From the NCBI RefSeq assembly GCF_009834515.1, contig NZ_CP019426.1:496001-560000 (forward strand): a stretch of DNA of 64,000 nt, in the 5' to 3' direction. A model generated the notes under the pieces. It made no database searches and was not told the origin of the DNA. It saw nothing but the letters and a program-made list of their open reading frames with translations. Position numbers and translations under genes: made by a program. Each line of letters opens with the position of its first letter. Positions within the stretch are counted from its first letter, which is position 1. Shown piece by piece: positions 10,063 through 21,868 of this stretch. The stretch comes from Pseudomonas sp. R84. GTDB lineage: Bacteria; Pseudomonadota; Gammaproteobacteria; Pseudomonadales; Pseudomonadaceae.

Positions 10063-11655
10063 ATGACTAGTTTGCATGCCGACGAGGCGTTTCTCGGCCA
10101 TTTCCAGTTAAGTCACGACCCGTTCGCGCCACGCGTTCCGGGTTTCAAGTTCTTCCCGGCCCAGCGCAAGCCGGTGCTGGGTCAACTGCATCACTTGGCG
10201 CGTTACAGCCAGTTGTTGTTGGTGGTCACTGGTCCTCAGGGTAGCGGCAAGACTTTGCTGCGTCAGGCCTTGGTCGCCAGCACCAACAAGCAATCGGTGC
10301 AGAGCGTGGTGGTTTCCGCCCGTGGCGCCGGCGATGCAGCCGGTGTGCTGCGCCAAGTGGCGCAGGCGCTGAACGTTGCTCAGGCCGAAGTGGGCGCGAT
10401 TCTGGATCAGGTGGTGCAACTTGCGCTGACCGGCCAGGAAGTCTATCTACTGGTAGATGACGCCGAGCAGCTCGACGAATCCGCTCTGGAAGCGCTGATG
10501 GCGTTGGGTGCCGGCGCACCGGAAGGTCGCCCGCACGTGTTCCTGTTCGGCGAGTCGTCGCTGATCGCTCAGCTCGAGGCTTTGCACCTTGAGGAAGAGC
10601 GGTTCCACGTCATCGAATTGCAGCCGTACACCGAAGAAGAGACCCGCGAGTATCTCGACCAACGGCTCGAAGGTGCAGGCCGGGGTGTCGAACTTTTCAC
10701 CGCGGATCAGATCTCTGATATTCACGAAAGTGCCGAGGGTTGGCCGGGCAATATCAACCAGGTCGCTCGCGATGCTCTGATCGAAGTCATGATTGCCAGC
10801 CGCTCAGCGGTCAAGCGTCCAAGTATGGGGTTCAACATGCCGAAGAAACACGTATTGGCGATTTCCGCCGTCGTTGTGGTCGCGGTCGCCGCCGCCTGGC
10901 TGATGCCGGGTCGCAACAAGGCGCCGACCACCGGTGCACCGGCCAATGAACAGGCACAGTTGCCATTGGGCCAGGGCGCAGCCAATGGCGGCGCGCCGAA
11001 CGTCGAGTTCGCCGGTAATACACAGCCGATGCCGTTGCCGCTGGTCGGCAACTCTCAGCCAGTGATGCGCGGCCCGCTGGCCGAAGCGGCCGGTGGCATT
11101 ACCGAAGGCGACGATGGTGTGCCGCTGGAAGGTTCCAGCGATACCCCGCCGACCGTCACCACTTCCGCACCGCCTGCGGGCGTTCCGGCCGGTCCTGCAC
11201 CGACTCCGGTTCCATTGCCAGCCGCCAAGCCGACGCCGGCGCCGACGCAAGTTGCCACCGCCAAGCCTGCTCCGGCCGCGCCAGTCGCCAAACCTGCTCC
11301 AGCGCCAGCCAAGCCAGCCGCTGCTGCCAAACCGGCCGAGAAGCCGGTGACCGTCGCCAAGGCTGCCGGTGGCAGCTGGTACGCGGGTCAGCCGACCGGC
11401 AACTACGTGGTACAGATCCTCGGCACCAGCTCTGAAGCCACTGCGCAAAACTTCGTCAAAGAGCAGGGCGGCGAGTACCGTTATTTCAAGAAAGTGCTCA
11501 ACGGCAAACCTCTCTATGTGATCACCTACGGCAACTTTGCCAATCGTGATGCAGCCGTTTCTGCCATCAAGGCCTTGCCAGCGAAGGTTCAGGCTGGTAA
11601 ACCTTGGCCTCGCACTGTCGCCAGCGTCCAACAGGAACTGGCAACAACTCGCTGA
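10063..11655 (+). CDS. AAA ATPase with membrane anchor and SPOR domain (DamX/ExeA-like)
   Basis: 530 residues with an unusual build. The N-terminal AAA domain is of the ExeA/GspA type, with Walker A GPQGSGKT (57-64) and Walker B VYLLVDDAE (127-135). One membrane helix (about 263-281) and a long Ala/Pro-rich spacer follow (about 290-430). The C-terminal SPOR domain (about 436-525, YVVQILGTSSEATAQ) binds denuded septal peptidoglycan. This is the position occupied in E. coli by damX, a division protein next to aroB, so a role in septation is a fair inference. Substrate and partners are unknown. The ATG gives the FGHFQLSHDPFAPR-type N-terminus shared by ExeA-like ATPases. Confidence 0.85.
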   Translation: MTSLHADEAFLGHFQLSHDPFAPRVPGFKFFPAQRKPVLGQLHHLARYSQLLLVVTGPQGSGKTLLRQALVASTNKQSVQSVVVSARGAGDAAGVLRQVAQALNVAQAEVGAILDQVVQLALTGQEVYLLVDDAEQLDESALEALMALGAGAPEGRPHVFLFGESSLIAQLEALHLEEERFHVIELQPYTEEETREYLDQRLEGAGRGVELFTADQISDIHESAEGWPGNINQVARDALIEVMIASRSAVKRPSMGFNMPKKHVLAISAVVVVAVAAAWLMPGRNKAPTTGAPANEQAQLPLGQGAANGGAPNVEFAGNTQPMPLPLVGNSQPVMRGPLAEAAGGITEGDDGVPLEGSSDTPPTVTTSAPPAGVPAGPAPTPVPLPAAKPTPAPTQVATAKPAPAAPVAKPAPAPAKPAAAAKPAEKPVTVAKAAGGSWYAGQPTGNYVVQILGTSSEATAQNFVKEQGGEYRYFKKVLNGKPLYVITYGNFANRDAAVSAIKALPAKVQAGKPWPRTVASVQQELATTR

Positions 11656-11661
11656 AGATTC

Positions 11662-11682
11662 GGCGGCCTTACCCAGGCCGCC
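11662..11682 (+). terminator. Possible terminator hairpin without T tract
   Basis: GGCGGCCT (11662-11669) pairs with AGGCCGCC (11675-11682) seven bases after the stop of the SPOR-domain gene. No run of T follows, so termination here is uncertain. Confidence 0.45.
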
Positions 11683-11866
11683 TCTCCAAGCACCTCAAAA
11701 TTTCTACGAGTGCGCGCTTCCTTCCAGGTCGCGTGCCTTGTGGTGTCTGCGTCACAGTAGTCTTTGAGTCGTTGCGGTCAAAATTAAAAAAGTTTTGACT
11801 AGCACAGCAGATCGCTTTAAACCTTTCACAAATGCGACATGAATTTGCGACATTTCGTCGTCAAAT

Positions 11867-11895
11867 TTGTGAGCCTCTGTGCCGCTGTGTACAAT
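11867..11895 (+). promoter_or_regulatory. Sigma-70 promoter of gltBD
   Basis: TTGTGA (11867-11872) and TACAAT (11890-11895) are separated by exactly 17 bases, about 105 bases before the gltB start. The rest of the 349-base gap between the SPOR-domain gene and gltB is AT-rich (AAATTAAAAAAGTTTTGA near 11781) and could hold Lrp- or IHF-type sites. No specific site can be named. Confidence 0.65.
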
Positions 11896-12004
11896 GACCA
11901 CCCTTTTGCCCCTGCTAAGCTGGCGTACGTTCGGCGCGGGATGCAAGTGGTTGAATTGAAAAGAAATTTGCCTCGAAAAGAGGCAGCCTGGTGAGAAAGT
12001 GTCT

Positions 12005-15000
12005 ATGAAAGCAGGTCTGTACCAACCAGATGAATTCAAGGATAACTGCGGTTTCGGCCTGATAGCCCATATGCAGGGCGAGCCCAGTCATACCCTTTTG
12101 CAAACGGCCATCGAGGCCCTGACCTGCATGACCCACCGCGGTGGGATTAATGCCGACGGCAAGACCGGTGACGGTTGCGGTCTGCTGATTCAAAAACCTG
12201 ACGCGTTCCTGCGAGCCATTGCCCAGGAAACCTTCAGCGTCGAACTGCCCAAGCAATATGCAGTGGGCATGGTCTTCTTCAACCAGGATCCGGCCAAGGC
12301 CGAAGCCGCTCGCGAAAACATGAATCGCGAGATCCTCGCTGAAGGCCTGCAACTGATCGGCTGGCGCAAAGTGCCAATCGACACCAGCGTCCTCGGCCGC
12401 CTCGCTCTTGAGCGCCTGCCGCAGATCGAGCAGGTGTACATCGGCGGTGAAGGCCTGAGCGATCAGGACATGGCCGTGAAGCTGTTCAGTGCACGTCGTC
12501 GTTCGTCGGTGGCCAACGCCGTCGACTCCGACCACTACATCTGCAGCTTTTCGCACAAGACCATCATCTATAAAGGCCTGATGATGCCGGCCGACCTGGC
12601 TGCGTTTTATCCGGACCTGAGCGACGAGCGCCTGCAAACCGCGATCTGCGTGTTCCACCAGCGCTTCTCCACCAACACCCTGCCGAAATGGCCGCTGGCC
12701 CAGCCATTCCGCTTCCTCGCCCACAACGGCGAGATCAACACCATCACCGGTAACCGCAACTGGGCACAGGCCCGTCGGACCAAGTTCAGCAACGATCTGA
12801 TGGATCTGGAAGAGCTCGGCCCGCTGGTCAACCGTGTCGGTTCCGACTCTTCGAGCATGGACAACATGCTCGAGCTGATGGTCACCGGTGGCATCGACCT
12901 GTTCCGTGGCGTGCGGATGATCATTCCGCCGGCGTGGCAGAACGTCGAAACCATGGACCCGGATCTGCGTGCGTTCTACGAGTACAACTCGATGCACATG
13001 GAGCCGTGGGACGGCCCGGCCGGCGTGGTCATGACCGACGGTCGTTACGCGGTGTGCCTGCTCGACCGTAACGGTCTGCGCCCGGCGCGCTGGGTCACCA
13101 CCACCAACGGTTTCATCACCCTCGCCTCGGAAATCGGCGTGTGGGATTACAAGCCGGAAGACGTGATTGCCAAAGGTCGTGTCGGCCCTGGCCAGATCTT
13201 CGCCGTGGACACCGAAACCGGGCAGATCCTCGACACCGATGCGATCGACAACCGTCTGAAGTCCCGTCATCCGTACAAGCAATGGCTGCGCAAGAACGCC
13301 CTGCGCATTCAGGCGACCATGGAAGACAACGACCACGGTTCGGCTTTTTACGACGTCGATCAGCTCAAGCAATACATGAAGATGTATCAGGTCACGTTCG
13401 AAGAGCGCGATCAGGTCCTGCGTCCACTCGGCGAGCAAGGCTACGAAGCCGTGGGCTCGATGGGCGACGACACGCCGATGGCCGTGCTGTCGCAACGTGT
13501 GCGCACGCCGTACGACTATTTCCGCCAGCAGTTCGCGCAGGTCACCAACCCGCCGATCGACCCGCTGCGTGAAGCGATCGTGATGTCGCTGGAAATCTGC
13601 CTCGGTGCCGAGCGCAACATTTTCCAGGAATCGCCGGAACACGCTTCGCGCGTGATCCTTAGCTCGCCAGTGATCTCGCCGGCCAAGTGGCGTTCGCTGA
13701 TGAACCTCGACCGCCCGGGCTTCGAGCGGCAGATCATCGACCTCAACTACGATGAAAGCGTTGGCCTTGAAGCGGCGATCCGCAATGTCGCCGATCAGGC
13801 TGAAGAAGCCGTGCGCGCCGGTCGTACTCAGATCGTCCTGAGCGACCGTCATATCGCCCCGGGCAAACTGCCGATCCACGCATCCCTGGCGACCGGTGCC
13901 GTGCACCACCGCCTGACCGAAAAAGGCCTGCGTTGCGATTCCAACATCCTCGTTGAAACCGCGACCGCCCGTGACCCGCATCACTTCGCGGTGCTGATCG
14001 GTTTCGGCGCCTCGGCGGTTTATCCGTTCCTGGCCTACGAAGTGCTGGGCGACCTGATCCGTACCGGTGAAGTGCTGGGCGACCTCTATGAGGTGTTCAA
14101 GAACTACCGCAAAGGCATCACCAAAGGTCTGCTGAAGATCCTGTCGAAGATGGGTATCTCGACCATTGCTTCGTATCGTGGTGCGCAGCTGTTCGAGGCC
14201 ATCGGCCTGTCCGAAGAAGTTTGCGACCTGAGCTTCCGTGGCGTGCCGAGCCGCATCAAGGGTGCGCGTTTCGTCGACATCGAAGCCGAGCAGAAAGCAC
14301 TGGCCAGCGAAGCCTGGAGTCCGCGCAAGCCGATCCAGCAGGGCGGTCTGCTGAAGTTCGTCCACGGTGGCGAATATCACGCCTACAACCCGGACGTGGT
14401 CAACACCCTGCAAGCCGCTGTGCAGCAGGGCGACTACGCCAAGTTCAAGGAATACACCTCGCTGGTGGACAACCGTCCGGTGTCGATGATCCGCGACCTG
14501 TTCAAGGTCAAGACCCTCGACACGCCGCTGGACATCAGTGAAATCGAGCCGCTGGAATCGGTGCTCAAGCGCTTCGACTCCGCCGGTATCTCGCTGGGCG
14601 CACTGTCGCCGGAAGCTCACGAAGCCCTGGCCGAAGCCATGAACCGCCTCGGTGCGCGTTCGAACTCCGGCGAAGGTGGTGAAGATCCGGCGCGTTACGG
14701 CACCATCAAGAGCTCGAAAATCAAGCAGGTTGCGACTGGCCGTTTCGGGGTAACTCCGGAATACCTGGTCAACGCCGAAGTGCTGCAGATCAAGGTCGCC
14801 CAAGGCGCCAAGCCGGGCGAGGGCGGGCAACTGCCGGGCGGTAAGGTCAACGGTTTGATCGCCAAGCTGCGTTACGCAGTGCCAGGCGTGACCCTTATTT
14901 CGCCACCGCCGCACCACGATATCTATTCGATCGAAGACTTGTCGCAGCTGATTTTTGACTTGAAACAGGTCAACCCGAAAGCGCTGGTTTCGGTGAAGCT

Positions 15001-16450
15001 GGTGGCTGAAGCGGGCGTCGGCACCATCGCCGCCGGTGTGGCCAAGGCCTATGCGGACTTGATCACCATCTCCGGCTACGACGGTGGCACCGGTGCTTCG
15101 CCACTGACTTCGATCAAATACGCGGGCGCACCGTGGGAACTCGGCCTCGCCGAAACCCACCAGACCCTGCGCGGTAACGACCTGCGTGGCAAAGTCCGGG
15201 TGCAGACCGACGGCGGCCTGAAAACCGGCCTCGACGTGATCAAGGCTGCAATTCTTGGCGCTGAAAGCTTCGGCTTCGGTACCGCGCCGATGATCGCGCT
15301 GGGCTGCAAATACCTGCGTATCTGCCACCTGAACAACTGCGCCACCGGCGTTGCGACTCAGAACGAGAAGCTGCGCAAGGATCACTACATCGGTACCGTC
15401 GACATGGTGGTGAACTTCTTCACCTACGTCGCCGAAGAAACCCGTGAGTGGTTGGCCAAGCTCGGCGTACGCTCCCTCGAAGAGCTGATCGGTCGTACCG
15501 ATCTGCTGGAAATCCTCGAAGGCCAGACCGCCAAGCAAAATCACCTGGACCTGACGCCGCTGTTGGGCAGCGATCACATCCCGGCGGACAAACCACAGTT
15601 CTGTGGCGTTGAGCGCAACCCGCCGTTCGACCAGGGCCTGCTGGCCGAGAAAATGGTCGAGATGGCCTCGTCGGCGATCAACGACATGAGCGGCGCCGAG
15701 TTCGATCTGGACATCTGCAACTGCGACCGTTCGATCGGCGCGCGGATCTCCGGCGAAATCGCGCGCAAGCACGGCAACCAGGGCATGGCGAAAGCGCCGA
15801 TCACCTTCCGCTTCAAGGGCACTGCCGGTCAGAGCTTCGGTGTGTGGAACGCCGGCGGTCTGAACATGTACCTCGAAGGCGACGCCAACGACTACGTCGG
15901 CAAAGGCATGACCGGTGGCAAGCTGACCATCGTGCCGCCGAAGGGCAGCGTTTACAAAACTCAGGAAAGCGCCATCATCGGCAACACCTGCCTGTACGGC
16001 GCCACGGGCGGCAAGCTGTTCGCCGCCGGCACCGCAGGCGAGCGTTTCGCCGTGCGTAACTCCGGTGCCCACACGGTTGTGGAAGGCACTGGCGATCACT
16101 GCTGTGAGTACATGACCGGTGGTTTCGTCTGCGTTCTGGGCAAGACCGGTTACAACTTCGGCTCTGGCATGACCGGTGGTTTCGCCTACGTGCTCGATCA
16201 GGACAACACCTTCGTTGACCGGGTCAACCACGAACTGGTGGAAATCCAGCGGATCAGCGGCGAGGCGATGGAAGCCTATCGCAGCCACCTGCAAAACGTG
16301 CTGAACGAGTACGTCGCGGAAACCGACAGCGAGTGGGGTCGTGAACTCGCCGAAAACCTCGATGACTACTTGCGCCGTTTCTGGCTGGTCAAACCGAAGG
16401 CGGCGAGTTTGAAATCTCTGCTCTCCAGTACTCGTGCGAGTCCGCAATAA
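12005..16450 (+). CDS. gltB: Glutamate synthase (NADPH) large subunit
   Basis: Makes two glutamates from glutamine and 2-oxoglutarate with GltD. 1481 residues, the usual length. The class II amidotransferase nucleophile is Cys15 ([13 protein letters not shown]), exposed after removal of a 14-residue propeptide. Central and FMN-binding synthase domains follow, with [12 protein letters not shown] and [18 protein letters not shown]. The [3Fe-4S] cysteines are in [12 protein letters not shown]. The C-terminal GXGXG beta-helix domain closes the protein. ATG at 12005 gives the family N-terminus [11 protein letters not shown]; an upstream GTG at 11999 is less likely. It is cotranscribed with gltD across a repeat-filled gap. 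Confidence 0.97.
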   Translation: MKAGLYQPDEFKDNCGFGLIAHMQGEPSHTLLQTAIEALTCMTHRGGINADGKTGDGCGLLIQKPDAFLRAIAQETFSVELPKQYAVGMVFFNQDPAKAEAARENMNREILAEGLQLIGWRKVPIDTSVLGRLALERLPQIEQVYIGGEGLSDQDMAVKLFSARRRSSVANAVDSDHYICSFSHKTIIYKGLMMPADLAAFYPDLSDERLQTAICVFHQRFSTNTLPKWPLAQPFRFLAHNGEINTITGNRNWAQARRTKFSNDLMDLEELGPLVNRVGSDSSSMDNMLELMVTGGIDLFRGVRMIIPPAWQNVETMDPDLRAFYEYNSMHMEPWDGPAGVVMTDGRYAVCLLDRNGLRPARWVTTTNGFITLASEIGVWDYKPEDVIAKGRVGPGQIFAVDTETGQILDTDAIDNRLKSRHPYKQWLRKNALRIQATMEDNDHGSAFYDVDQLKQYMKMYQVTFEERDQVLRPLGEQGYEAVGSMGDDTPMAVLSQRVRTPYDYFRQQFAQVTNPPIDPLREAIVMSLEICLGAERNIFQESPEHASRVILSSPVISPAKWRSLMNLDRPGFERQIIDLNYDESVGLEAAIRNVADQAEEAVRAGRTQIVLSDRHIAPGKLPIHASLATGAVHHRLTEKGLRCDSNILVETATARDPHHFAVLIGFGASAVYPFLAYEVLGDLIRTGEVLGDLYEVFKNYRKGITKGLLKILSKMGISTIASYRGAQLFEAIGLSEEVCDLSFRGVPSRIKGARFVDIEAEQKALASEAWSPRKPIQQGGLLKFVHGGEYHAYNPDVVNTLQAAVQQGDYAKFKEYTSLVDNRPVSMIRDLFKVKTLDTPLDISEIEPLESVLKRFDSAGISLGALSPEAHEALAEAMNRLGARSNSGEGGEDPARYGTIKSSKIKQVATGRFGVTPEYLVNAEVLQIKVAQGAKPGEGGQLPGGKVNGLIAKLRYAVPGVTLISPPPHHDIYSIEDLSQLIFDLKQVNPKALVSVKLVAEAGVGTIAAGVAKAYADLITISGYDGGTGASPLTSIKYAGAPWELGLAETHQTLRGNDLRGKVRVQTDGGLKTGLDVIKAAILGAESFGFGTAPMIALGCKYLRICHLNNCATGVATQNEKLRKDHYIGTVDMVVNFFTYVAEETREWLAKLGVRSLEELIGRTDLLEILEGQTAKQNHLDLTPLLGSDHIPADKPQFCGVERNPPFDQGLLAEKMVEMASSAINDMSGAEFDLDICNCDRSIGARISGEIARKHGNQGMAKAPITFRFKGTAGQSFGVWNAGGLNMYLEGDANDYVGKGMTGGKLTIVPPKGSVYKTQESAIIGNTCLYGATGGKLFAAGTAGERFAVRNSGAHTVVEGTGDHCCEYMTGGFVCVLGKTGYNFGSGMTGGFAYVLDQDNTFVDRVNHELVEIQRISGEAMEAYRSHLQNVLNEYVAETDSEWGRELAENLDDYLRRFWLVKPKAASLKSLLSSTRASPQ

Positions 16451-16455
16451 CGGCG

Positions 16456-16556
16456 CAGCTGCAAGCCACTGGCTTCAAGCAGCAAGCTGGAGCCAGTGCG
16501 CGCTGTAACGGACTAATGTGATTTTCTTGCAGCTTGAAGCTTGTAGCTTGGAGCTG
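16456..16556. repeat. Palindromic AGCTGCAAGC-type repeat between gltB and gltD
   Basis: Arms of about 31 bases (16456-16486 and 16526-16556) are inverted copies with roughly five mismatches, built from CAAGC/GCTTG units. The element fills the 126-base gap between the two subunit genes of glutamate synthase and would fold into a long hairpin in the mRNA. Confidence 0.7.
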
Positions 16557-16564
16557 TCGTGTAA

Positions 16565-17995
<1,431 letters not shown>

Positions 17996-18025
17996 TTACA
18001 TTTCAATCTGAAATGCGATCAAAAA

Positions 18026-18115
18026 TGTGGGAGCGAGCTTGCTCGCGAAAGCGGTCTATCAGCCAACTGCAATGTTGGATGTGCCGGCCCTTTCGCGAGC
18101 AAGCTCGCTCCCACA
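18026..18115. repeat. REPIN (REP doublet), GTGGGAGCGAGC type
   Basis: Two inverted REP units (TGTGGGAGCGAGCTTGCTCG at 18026 and its complement ending at 18115) flank a spacer of about 40 bases. It lies between gltD and hemE. The 130 bases between it and hemE show no other clear signal. Confidence 0.9.
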
Positions 18116-18247
18116 GTTGTTTCCTGGTGCTGCAAAATCAGCATTCCAGCGCAATAAATTGACCCGATAGACAAAAGGCTGACCTGCATCCGTGCCTTTT
18201 GCGTCGCGCTCTGAGAAAATGCCCGCACTTTTTTTCCGGATGCCGAC

Positions 18248-19315
18248 ATGACTGCCCTGAAGAACGACCGTTTCCTCCGCGCCCTGCTCAAGCAACCCGT
18301 AGACGTCACCCCTGTGTGGATGATGCGCCAGGCCGGCCGCTACCTGCCGGAATACCGCGCCAGCCGCGCCCAGGCCGGTGATTTCATGAGCCTGTGCATG
18401 AATCCGGAATTCGCCTGCGAAGTCACGATGCAACCGCTCGACCGTTATCCACAACTGGACGCGGCGATTCTGTTTTCCGACATCCTCACCATCCCCGATG
18501 CCATGGGCCAAGGCTTGTATTTCGAGACCGGTGAAGGTCCCCGCTTCAAGAAAGTCGTCAGCACCCTCGCTGATATCGAAGCCTTGCCGATCCCGGATCC
18601 GCACAAAGACCTCGGCTATGTGATGGACGCTGTCAGCACCATCCGTCGCGAGCTGAACGGCCGTGTGCCGTTGATCGGTTTCTCCGGCAGCCCGTGGACC
18701 TTGGCGACCTACATGGTTGAAGGCGGCTCGTCGAAAGACTTCCGCAAGACCAAAGCGATGCTCTACGACAACCCGCAAGCCATGCACCTGCTGCTGGATA
18801 AACTGGCGCAGTCGGTGACCTCGTACCTCAACGGCCAGATCATGGCCGGCGCGCAAGCGGTGCAGATCTTCGACACCTGGGGCGGCAACCTGTCGGCGGC
18901 GGCGTATCAGGAGTTCTCGCTGGCCTACATGAAGAAAATCGTCAGCGGCCTGATCCGCGAAAACGATGGACGCAAAGTGCCGGTGATCCTCTTCACCAAA
19001 AACGGTGGCCTGTGGCTGGAAAGCATCGCCGACGCCGGCGCCGACGCACTGGGCCTGGACTGGACTTGCGACATCGGTAACGCCCGCGCCCGCGTTGGCG
19101 ACAAGGTTGCCCTGCAAGGCAACATGGACCCGACCGTGCTCTACGCCAAACCGGAAGCGATCCGCACTGAAGTCGGACGCATTCTGGCCAGCTACGGCAA
19201 GGGCAGCGGCCACGTGTTCAACCTCGGCCATGGCATCACGCCTGAGGTTGATCCGGAGCACGCCGGTGCGTTCCTGCGTGCGGTGCATGAGCTGTCGGCG
19301 CAGTATCACGAGTGA
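18248..19315 (+). CDS. hemE: Uroporphyrinogen decarboxylase
   Basis: Converts uroporphyrinogen III to coproporphyrinogen III in heme synthesis, in the cytoplasm. 355 residues. The signature [16 protein letters not shown] is near residue 20. The catalytic aspartate is in [14 protein letters not shown], and [17 protein letters not shown] is the second signature. The histidine of [13 protein letters not shown] closes the active site. Alone in its transcription unit, with a strong terminator just downstream. Confidence 0.97.
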   Translation: MTALKNDRFLRALLKQPVDVTPVWMMRQAGRYLPEYRASRAQAGDFMSLCMNPEFACEVTMQPLDRYPQLDAAILFSDILTIPDAMGQGLYFETGEGPRFKKVVSTLADIEALPIPDPHKDLGYVMDAVSTIRRELNGRVPLIGFSGSPWTLATYMVEGGSSKDFRKTKAMLYDNPQAMHLLLDKLAQSVTSYLNGQIMAGAQAVQIFDTWGGNLSAAAYQEFSLAYMKKIVSGLIRENDGRKVPVILFTKNGGLWLESIADAGADALGLDWTCDIGNARARVGDKVALQGNMDPTVLYAKPEAIRTEVGRILASYGKGSGHVFNLGHGITPEVDPEHAGAFLRAVHELSAQYHE

Positions 19316-19327
19316 TCGCCACACCAT

Positions 19328-19359
19328 AAAAAACGCCCGGCTAGATGCCGGGCGTTTTT
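19328..19359 (+). terminator. Rho-independent terminator of hemE
   Basis: The 13-base arms at 19329-19341 and 19347-19359 (AAAAACGCCCGGC and its complement) pair perfectly around TAGAT, ending in TTTTT. The A-rich left flank also lets it work for transcripts arriving from the MFS gene on the minus strand. Confidence 0.92.
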
Positions 19360-19392
19360 GTTGGCACGATTCAATGTCGGACACAGATCCAC

Positions 19393-19480
19393 TGTGGGAG
19401 CGAGCCTGCTCGCGAAAGCGGTGGATCAGCAAACTTTGCATCAACTGACAAAACGCCTTCGCGAGCAGGCTCGCTCCCAC
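19393..19480. repeat. REPIN, GTGGGAGCGAGC type
   Basis: Inverted REP units TGTGGGAGCGAGCCTGCTCG and its complement enclose a 40-base spacer, in the gap between the convergent hemE and MFS genes. Confidence 0.9.
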
Positions 19481-19492
19481 CTGGGTCCTGTG

Positions 19493-20767
19493 TCAGGCTT
19501 TGACGCCCTGCAGCGGCGGCAACTTCGCCAGCTTCAATGCGACCAGCAGCGCGATCAGCAACAGCGCACCAATAAACAGGCCTATGCCATTCCACCCGCC
19601 CAAATGCCAGAACACCCCACCCGCCGTGCCGGCAATGCTCGACCCGGCGTAATAACTGAACAGGTACAACGATGACGCCTGACCCTTGGCCTTGGTCGCC
19701 CGCCGCCCGATCCAGCTGCTCGCCACCGAGTGCGCGCCAAAGAAGCCAAAGGTGAAAATCAACATGCCGACAATCACCAGCGGCAGCGGCGTAAACATTG
19801 TCAACGCAAGACCCGCAAACATCAGCGCAATGGTCGCCCACAGCACTTTGCGTCGCCCCAGTTTGTCCGCCAGCGAACCAATCTTCGCCGAGCTGTAGAT
19901 CCCCGACAGATACACCACCGACAACAATCCAACAAACACCTGATCAAGGTTGTACGGCGCGGCCAGCAAGCGATAACCGATGTAGTTGAACAGCGTGACA
20001 AACGCGCCCATCAACACGAATGCCTCCAGAAACAGCAACGGCAGACCGGCATCGCGAAAGTGCATGGTGAAGCCGTCAAGCAAGCTGCGCGGATGCAGCG
20101 AACGTGAGCGGAAGTTGCGCGATTCGGGCAGGATCTTCCAGAAAACCGCTGCGGCAATCATCGCCAGACCACCGATCACCAGCATCGCCGTGTGCCAGCT
20201 GACGAAGTCGATCAACACGCCGGTGATCAAACGTCCGCTCATCCCGCCAATCGCATTTCCGCCAATGTACAAACCCATCGCCAGACCAATGTGTTGCGGA
20301 TGGATCTCTTCGCTCAGATAAGTCATCGCTACCGCCGCCAGCCCGCTCAGCGACAGCCCGATCAGCGCACGCATGATCAGCACGCCTTCCCAGCTCGGCA
20401 TCATTGCACTGGCCATGGTGCACAGCGCTGCCGCGAACAGCGCGGTCACCATCACCGGTTTGCGCCCGACCCGATCAGAAATCGGCCCGGTGATCAGCAG
20501 GCCGATGGCGAGCATGCCGGTGGCCACCGAGAGAATCAGGCTGCTCTGCGCCGCGTTGATTCCATACTCGTGGGACAGCAGCGGCATCATCGGCTGCACG
20601 CAATACAGCAGGGCAAACGTCGCGAAGCCGCCGCTGAACAGCGCCAGCACCGTGCGCATGAACATCGGCGTGCCTTTTTCGATGTAGATCTCTTGCAGCT
20701 CGGCGACGACATCGTCCGCCGCAGCAGGCGGGACTTCATGGGCTAGGGGCGCGACAGCAGTTTTCAC
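19493..20767 (-). CDS. MFS transporter, YnfM (PunC)-like
   Basis: Twelve-helix inner-membrane transporter of 424 residues. The block TPMFMRTVLALFSGGFATFA, the motif GPISDRVGRKPVM (MFS motif A), LIGLSLSGLAAVAMTYLSEE and FFGAHSVASSWIG closely match my memory of E. coli YnfM, renamed PunC as a purine nucleoside transporter. GTG at 20767 is chosen because GAGG lies nine bases upstream. The divergent LysR gene resembles YnfL/PunR, the regulator of YnfM in E. coli, which supports the pairing. The substrate here is inferred, not shown. Confidence 0.85.
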   Translation of the reverse strand: MKTAVAPLAHEVPPAAADDVVAELQEIYIEKGTPMFMRTVLALFSGGFATFALLYCVQPMMPLLSHEYGINAAQSSLILSVATGMLAIGLLITGPISDRVGRKPVMVTALFAAALCTMASAMMPSWEGVLIMRALIGLSLSGLAAVAMTYLSEEIHPQHIGLAMGLYIGGNAIGGMSGRLITGVLIDFVSWHTAMLVIGGLAMIAAAVFWKILPESRNFRSRSLHPRSLLDGFTMHFRDAGLPLLFLEAFVLMGAFVTLFNYIGYRLLAAPYNLDQVFVGLLSVVYLSGIYSSAKIGSLADKLGRRKVLWATIALMFAGLALTMFTPLPLVIVGMLIFTFGFFGAHSVASSWIGRRATKAKGQASSLYLFSYYAGSSIAGTAGGVFWHLGGWNGIGLFIGALLLIALLVALKLAKLPPLQGVKA

Positions 20768-20812
20768 TTCAGACCTCGGAGGGCACGGCCAGGCAGGCAA
20801 TGAAAAAATCAT

Positions 20813-20833
20813 ATAGCTGGCTAATGTTTCTAT
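20813..20833. promoter_or_regulatory. Candidate LysR-type operator between MFS and regulator genes
   Basis: ATAG (20813-20816) and CTAT (20830-20833) form an interrupted dyad inside an AT-rich stretch of the 118-base divergent intergenic region, where LysR regulators usually bind. Short and not conserved-tested, so tentative. Confidence 0.3.
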
Positions 20834-20885
20834 CCAATATATTGTTCGACCTGTTTGATAGCTTTAACGACCTAATGGGGTTTCC

Positions 20886-21782
20886 ATGGAATTGCGTCAT
20901 CTGCGCTACTTCATCGCCGTTGCCGAAGAGCTGCATTTTGGCCGTGCCGCACAAGTGCTGGGGATTTCTCAGCCGCCACTGAGTCAGCAGATTCAGGCGC
21001 TGGAGCAAGAGGTTGGCGCGCGGTTGTTCGAACGGACCAATCGTCGGGTTGAGTTGAGTGAGGCGGGGCGATTGTTTCTGGAAGAGGCGCGGCTGGTGCT
21101 GGCGCAGGTTGATAAAGCGGCGGACGTCGCCCGACGTGCGCAACTCGGTGAACTGGGCGAGTTGAAGATTGGTTTCACCTCGTCGGCACCGTTCAACTCG
21201 ACCATTCCCCAAGCGATCTTTGCCTTTCGCCAGCGTTTTCCGGCGGTGCACCTCAACCTTCGTGAGATGAGCAGCACGCAGGTCGCCGAGGGCCTGGTGG
21301 ATGAGTCGATCGAGGTCGGCATCATGCGCCCGCTTGGGTTGCCGGATTCGCTCAGCGTGGTGGAGTTGATGCGTGAGCCGCTGGTCGCCGTGCTCGGTTC
21401 CAAGCATCCACTGGCCCAGGGATCGGAGGAGGGCTTGTTCCTCTCGGCGCTGGCGCTGGAGCCGTTCGTGTTCTTTCCGCGCAGTTACGGCAGCGGGCTG
21501 TATGCGCAATTGCTGAGCCTGGCGCGCGATGCCGGGTTCAGCCCGCACTTCGCTCAAGAGGCGGGGGAGGCGATGACCATCATCGGTCTGGTCGCAGCGG
21601 GGTTGGGGGTTTCGGTGCTGCCGGCGTCCTATCAGCGGATGCGCATCGATGGCGTGGTCTACCGACCGTTGCTCGATCCGGAAGCGGTGTCGGCGGTGTG
21701 GCTGGTGCAGCGCAAGGATCAGAAATCGCCAATGGCCAAGGCGTTCGTAGATTTGCTCACGCGCAAAGTCGAGTCCGCTTAA
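20886..21782 (+). CDS. LysR-family regulator, YnfL (PunR)-like
   Basis: 298 residues. The winged helix-turn-helix spans residues 1-60 (MELRHLRYFIAVAEELHFGR, ISQPPLSQQIQALEQEVG) and the periplasmic-binding-like effector domain about 90-295. FTSSAPFNSTI and VGEAMTIIGLVAAGLGVS-like segments (here EAMTIIGLVAAGLGVSVLP) resemble E. coli YnfL/PunR. Divergent from the MFS gene and very probably controls it. Its TAA stop lies inside the next palindromic repeat. Confidence 0.88.
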   Translation: MELRHLRYFIAVAEELHFGRAAQVLGISQPPLSQQIQALEQEVGARLFERTNRRVELSEAGRLFLEEARLVLAQVDKAADVARRAQLGELGELKIGFTSSAPFNSTIPQAIFAFRQRFPAVHLNLREMSSTQVAEGLVDESIEVGIMRPLGLPDSLSVVELMREPLVAVLGSKHPLAQGSEEGLFLSALALEPFVFFPRSYGSGLYAQLLSLARDAGFSPHFAQEAGEAMTIIGLVAAGLGVSVLPASYQRMRIDGVVYRPLLDPEAVSAVWLVQRKDQKSPMAKAFVDLLTRKVESA

Positions 21783-21858
21783 AAGATCGCAGCCTTCGGC
21801 AACTCCTACAGGGAAACGCGAATTCCATTGTAGGAGCTGCCGAAGGCTGCGATCTTTT
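21781..21858. repeat. Palindromic repeat GATCGCAGCCTTCGGC type
   Basis: Arms of 30 bases (21781-21810 and 21829-21858) are inverted copies with one or two differences, beginning AAAAGATCGC and ending GCGATCTTTT. The left end overlaps the stop codon of the LysR gene. The A/T ends suit a bidirectional terminator between convergent genes. Confidence 0.8.
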
Positions 21859-21868
21859 GATCTTGCCG

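Noticed and set aside
11915..16447. Very long open frame (about 1510 codons) on the minus strand opposite gltB
   Set aside because: It mirrors the gltB frame in GC-rich DNA, has no recognisable domain or ribosome-binding site, and gltB itself is certain.
18019..18309. Minus-strand open frame between gltD and hemE
   Set aside because: Overlaps the hemE start and consists largely of REPIN translation.
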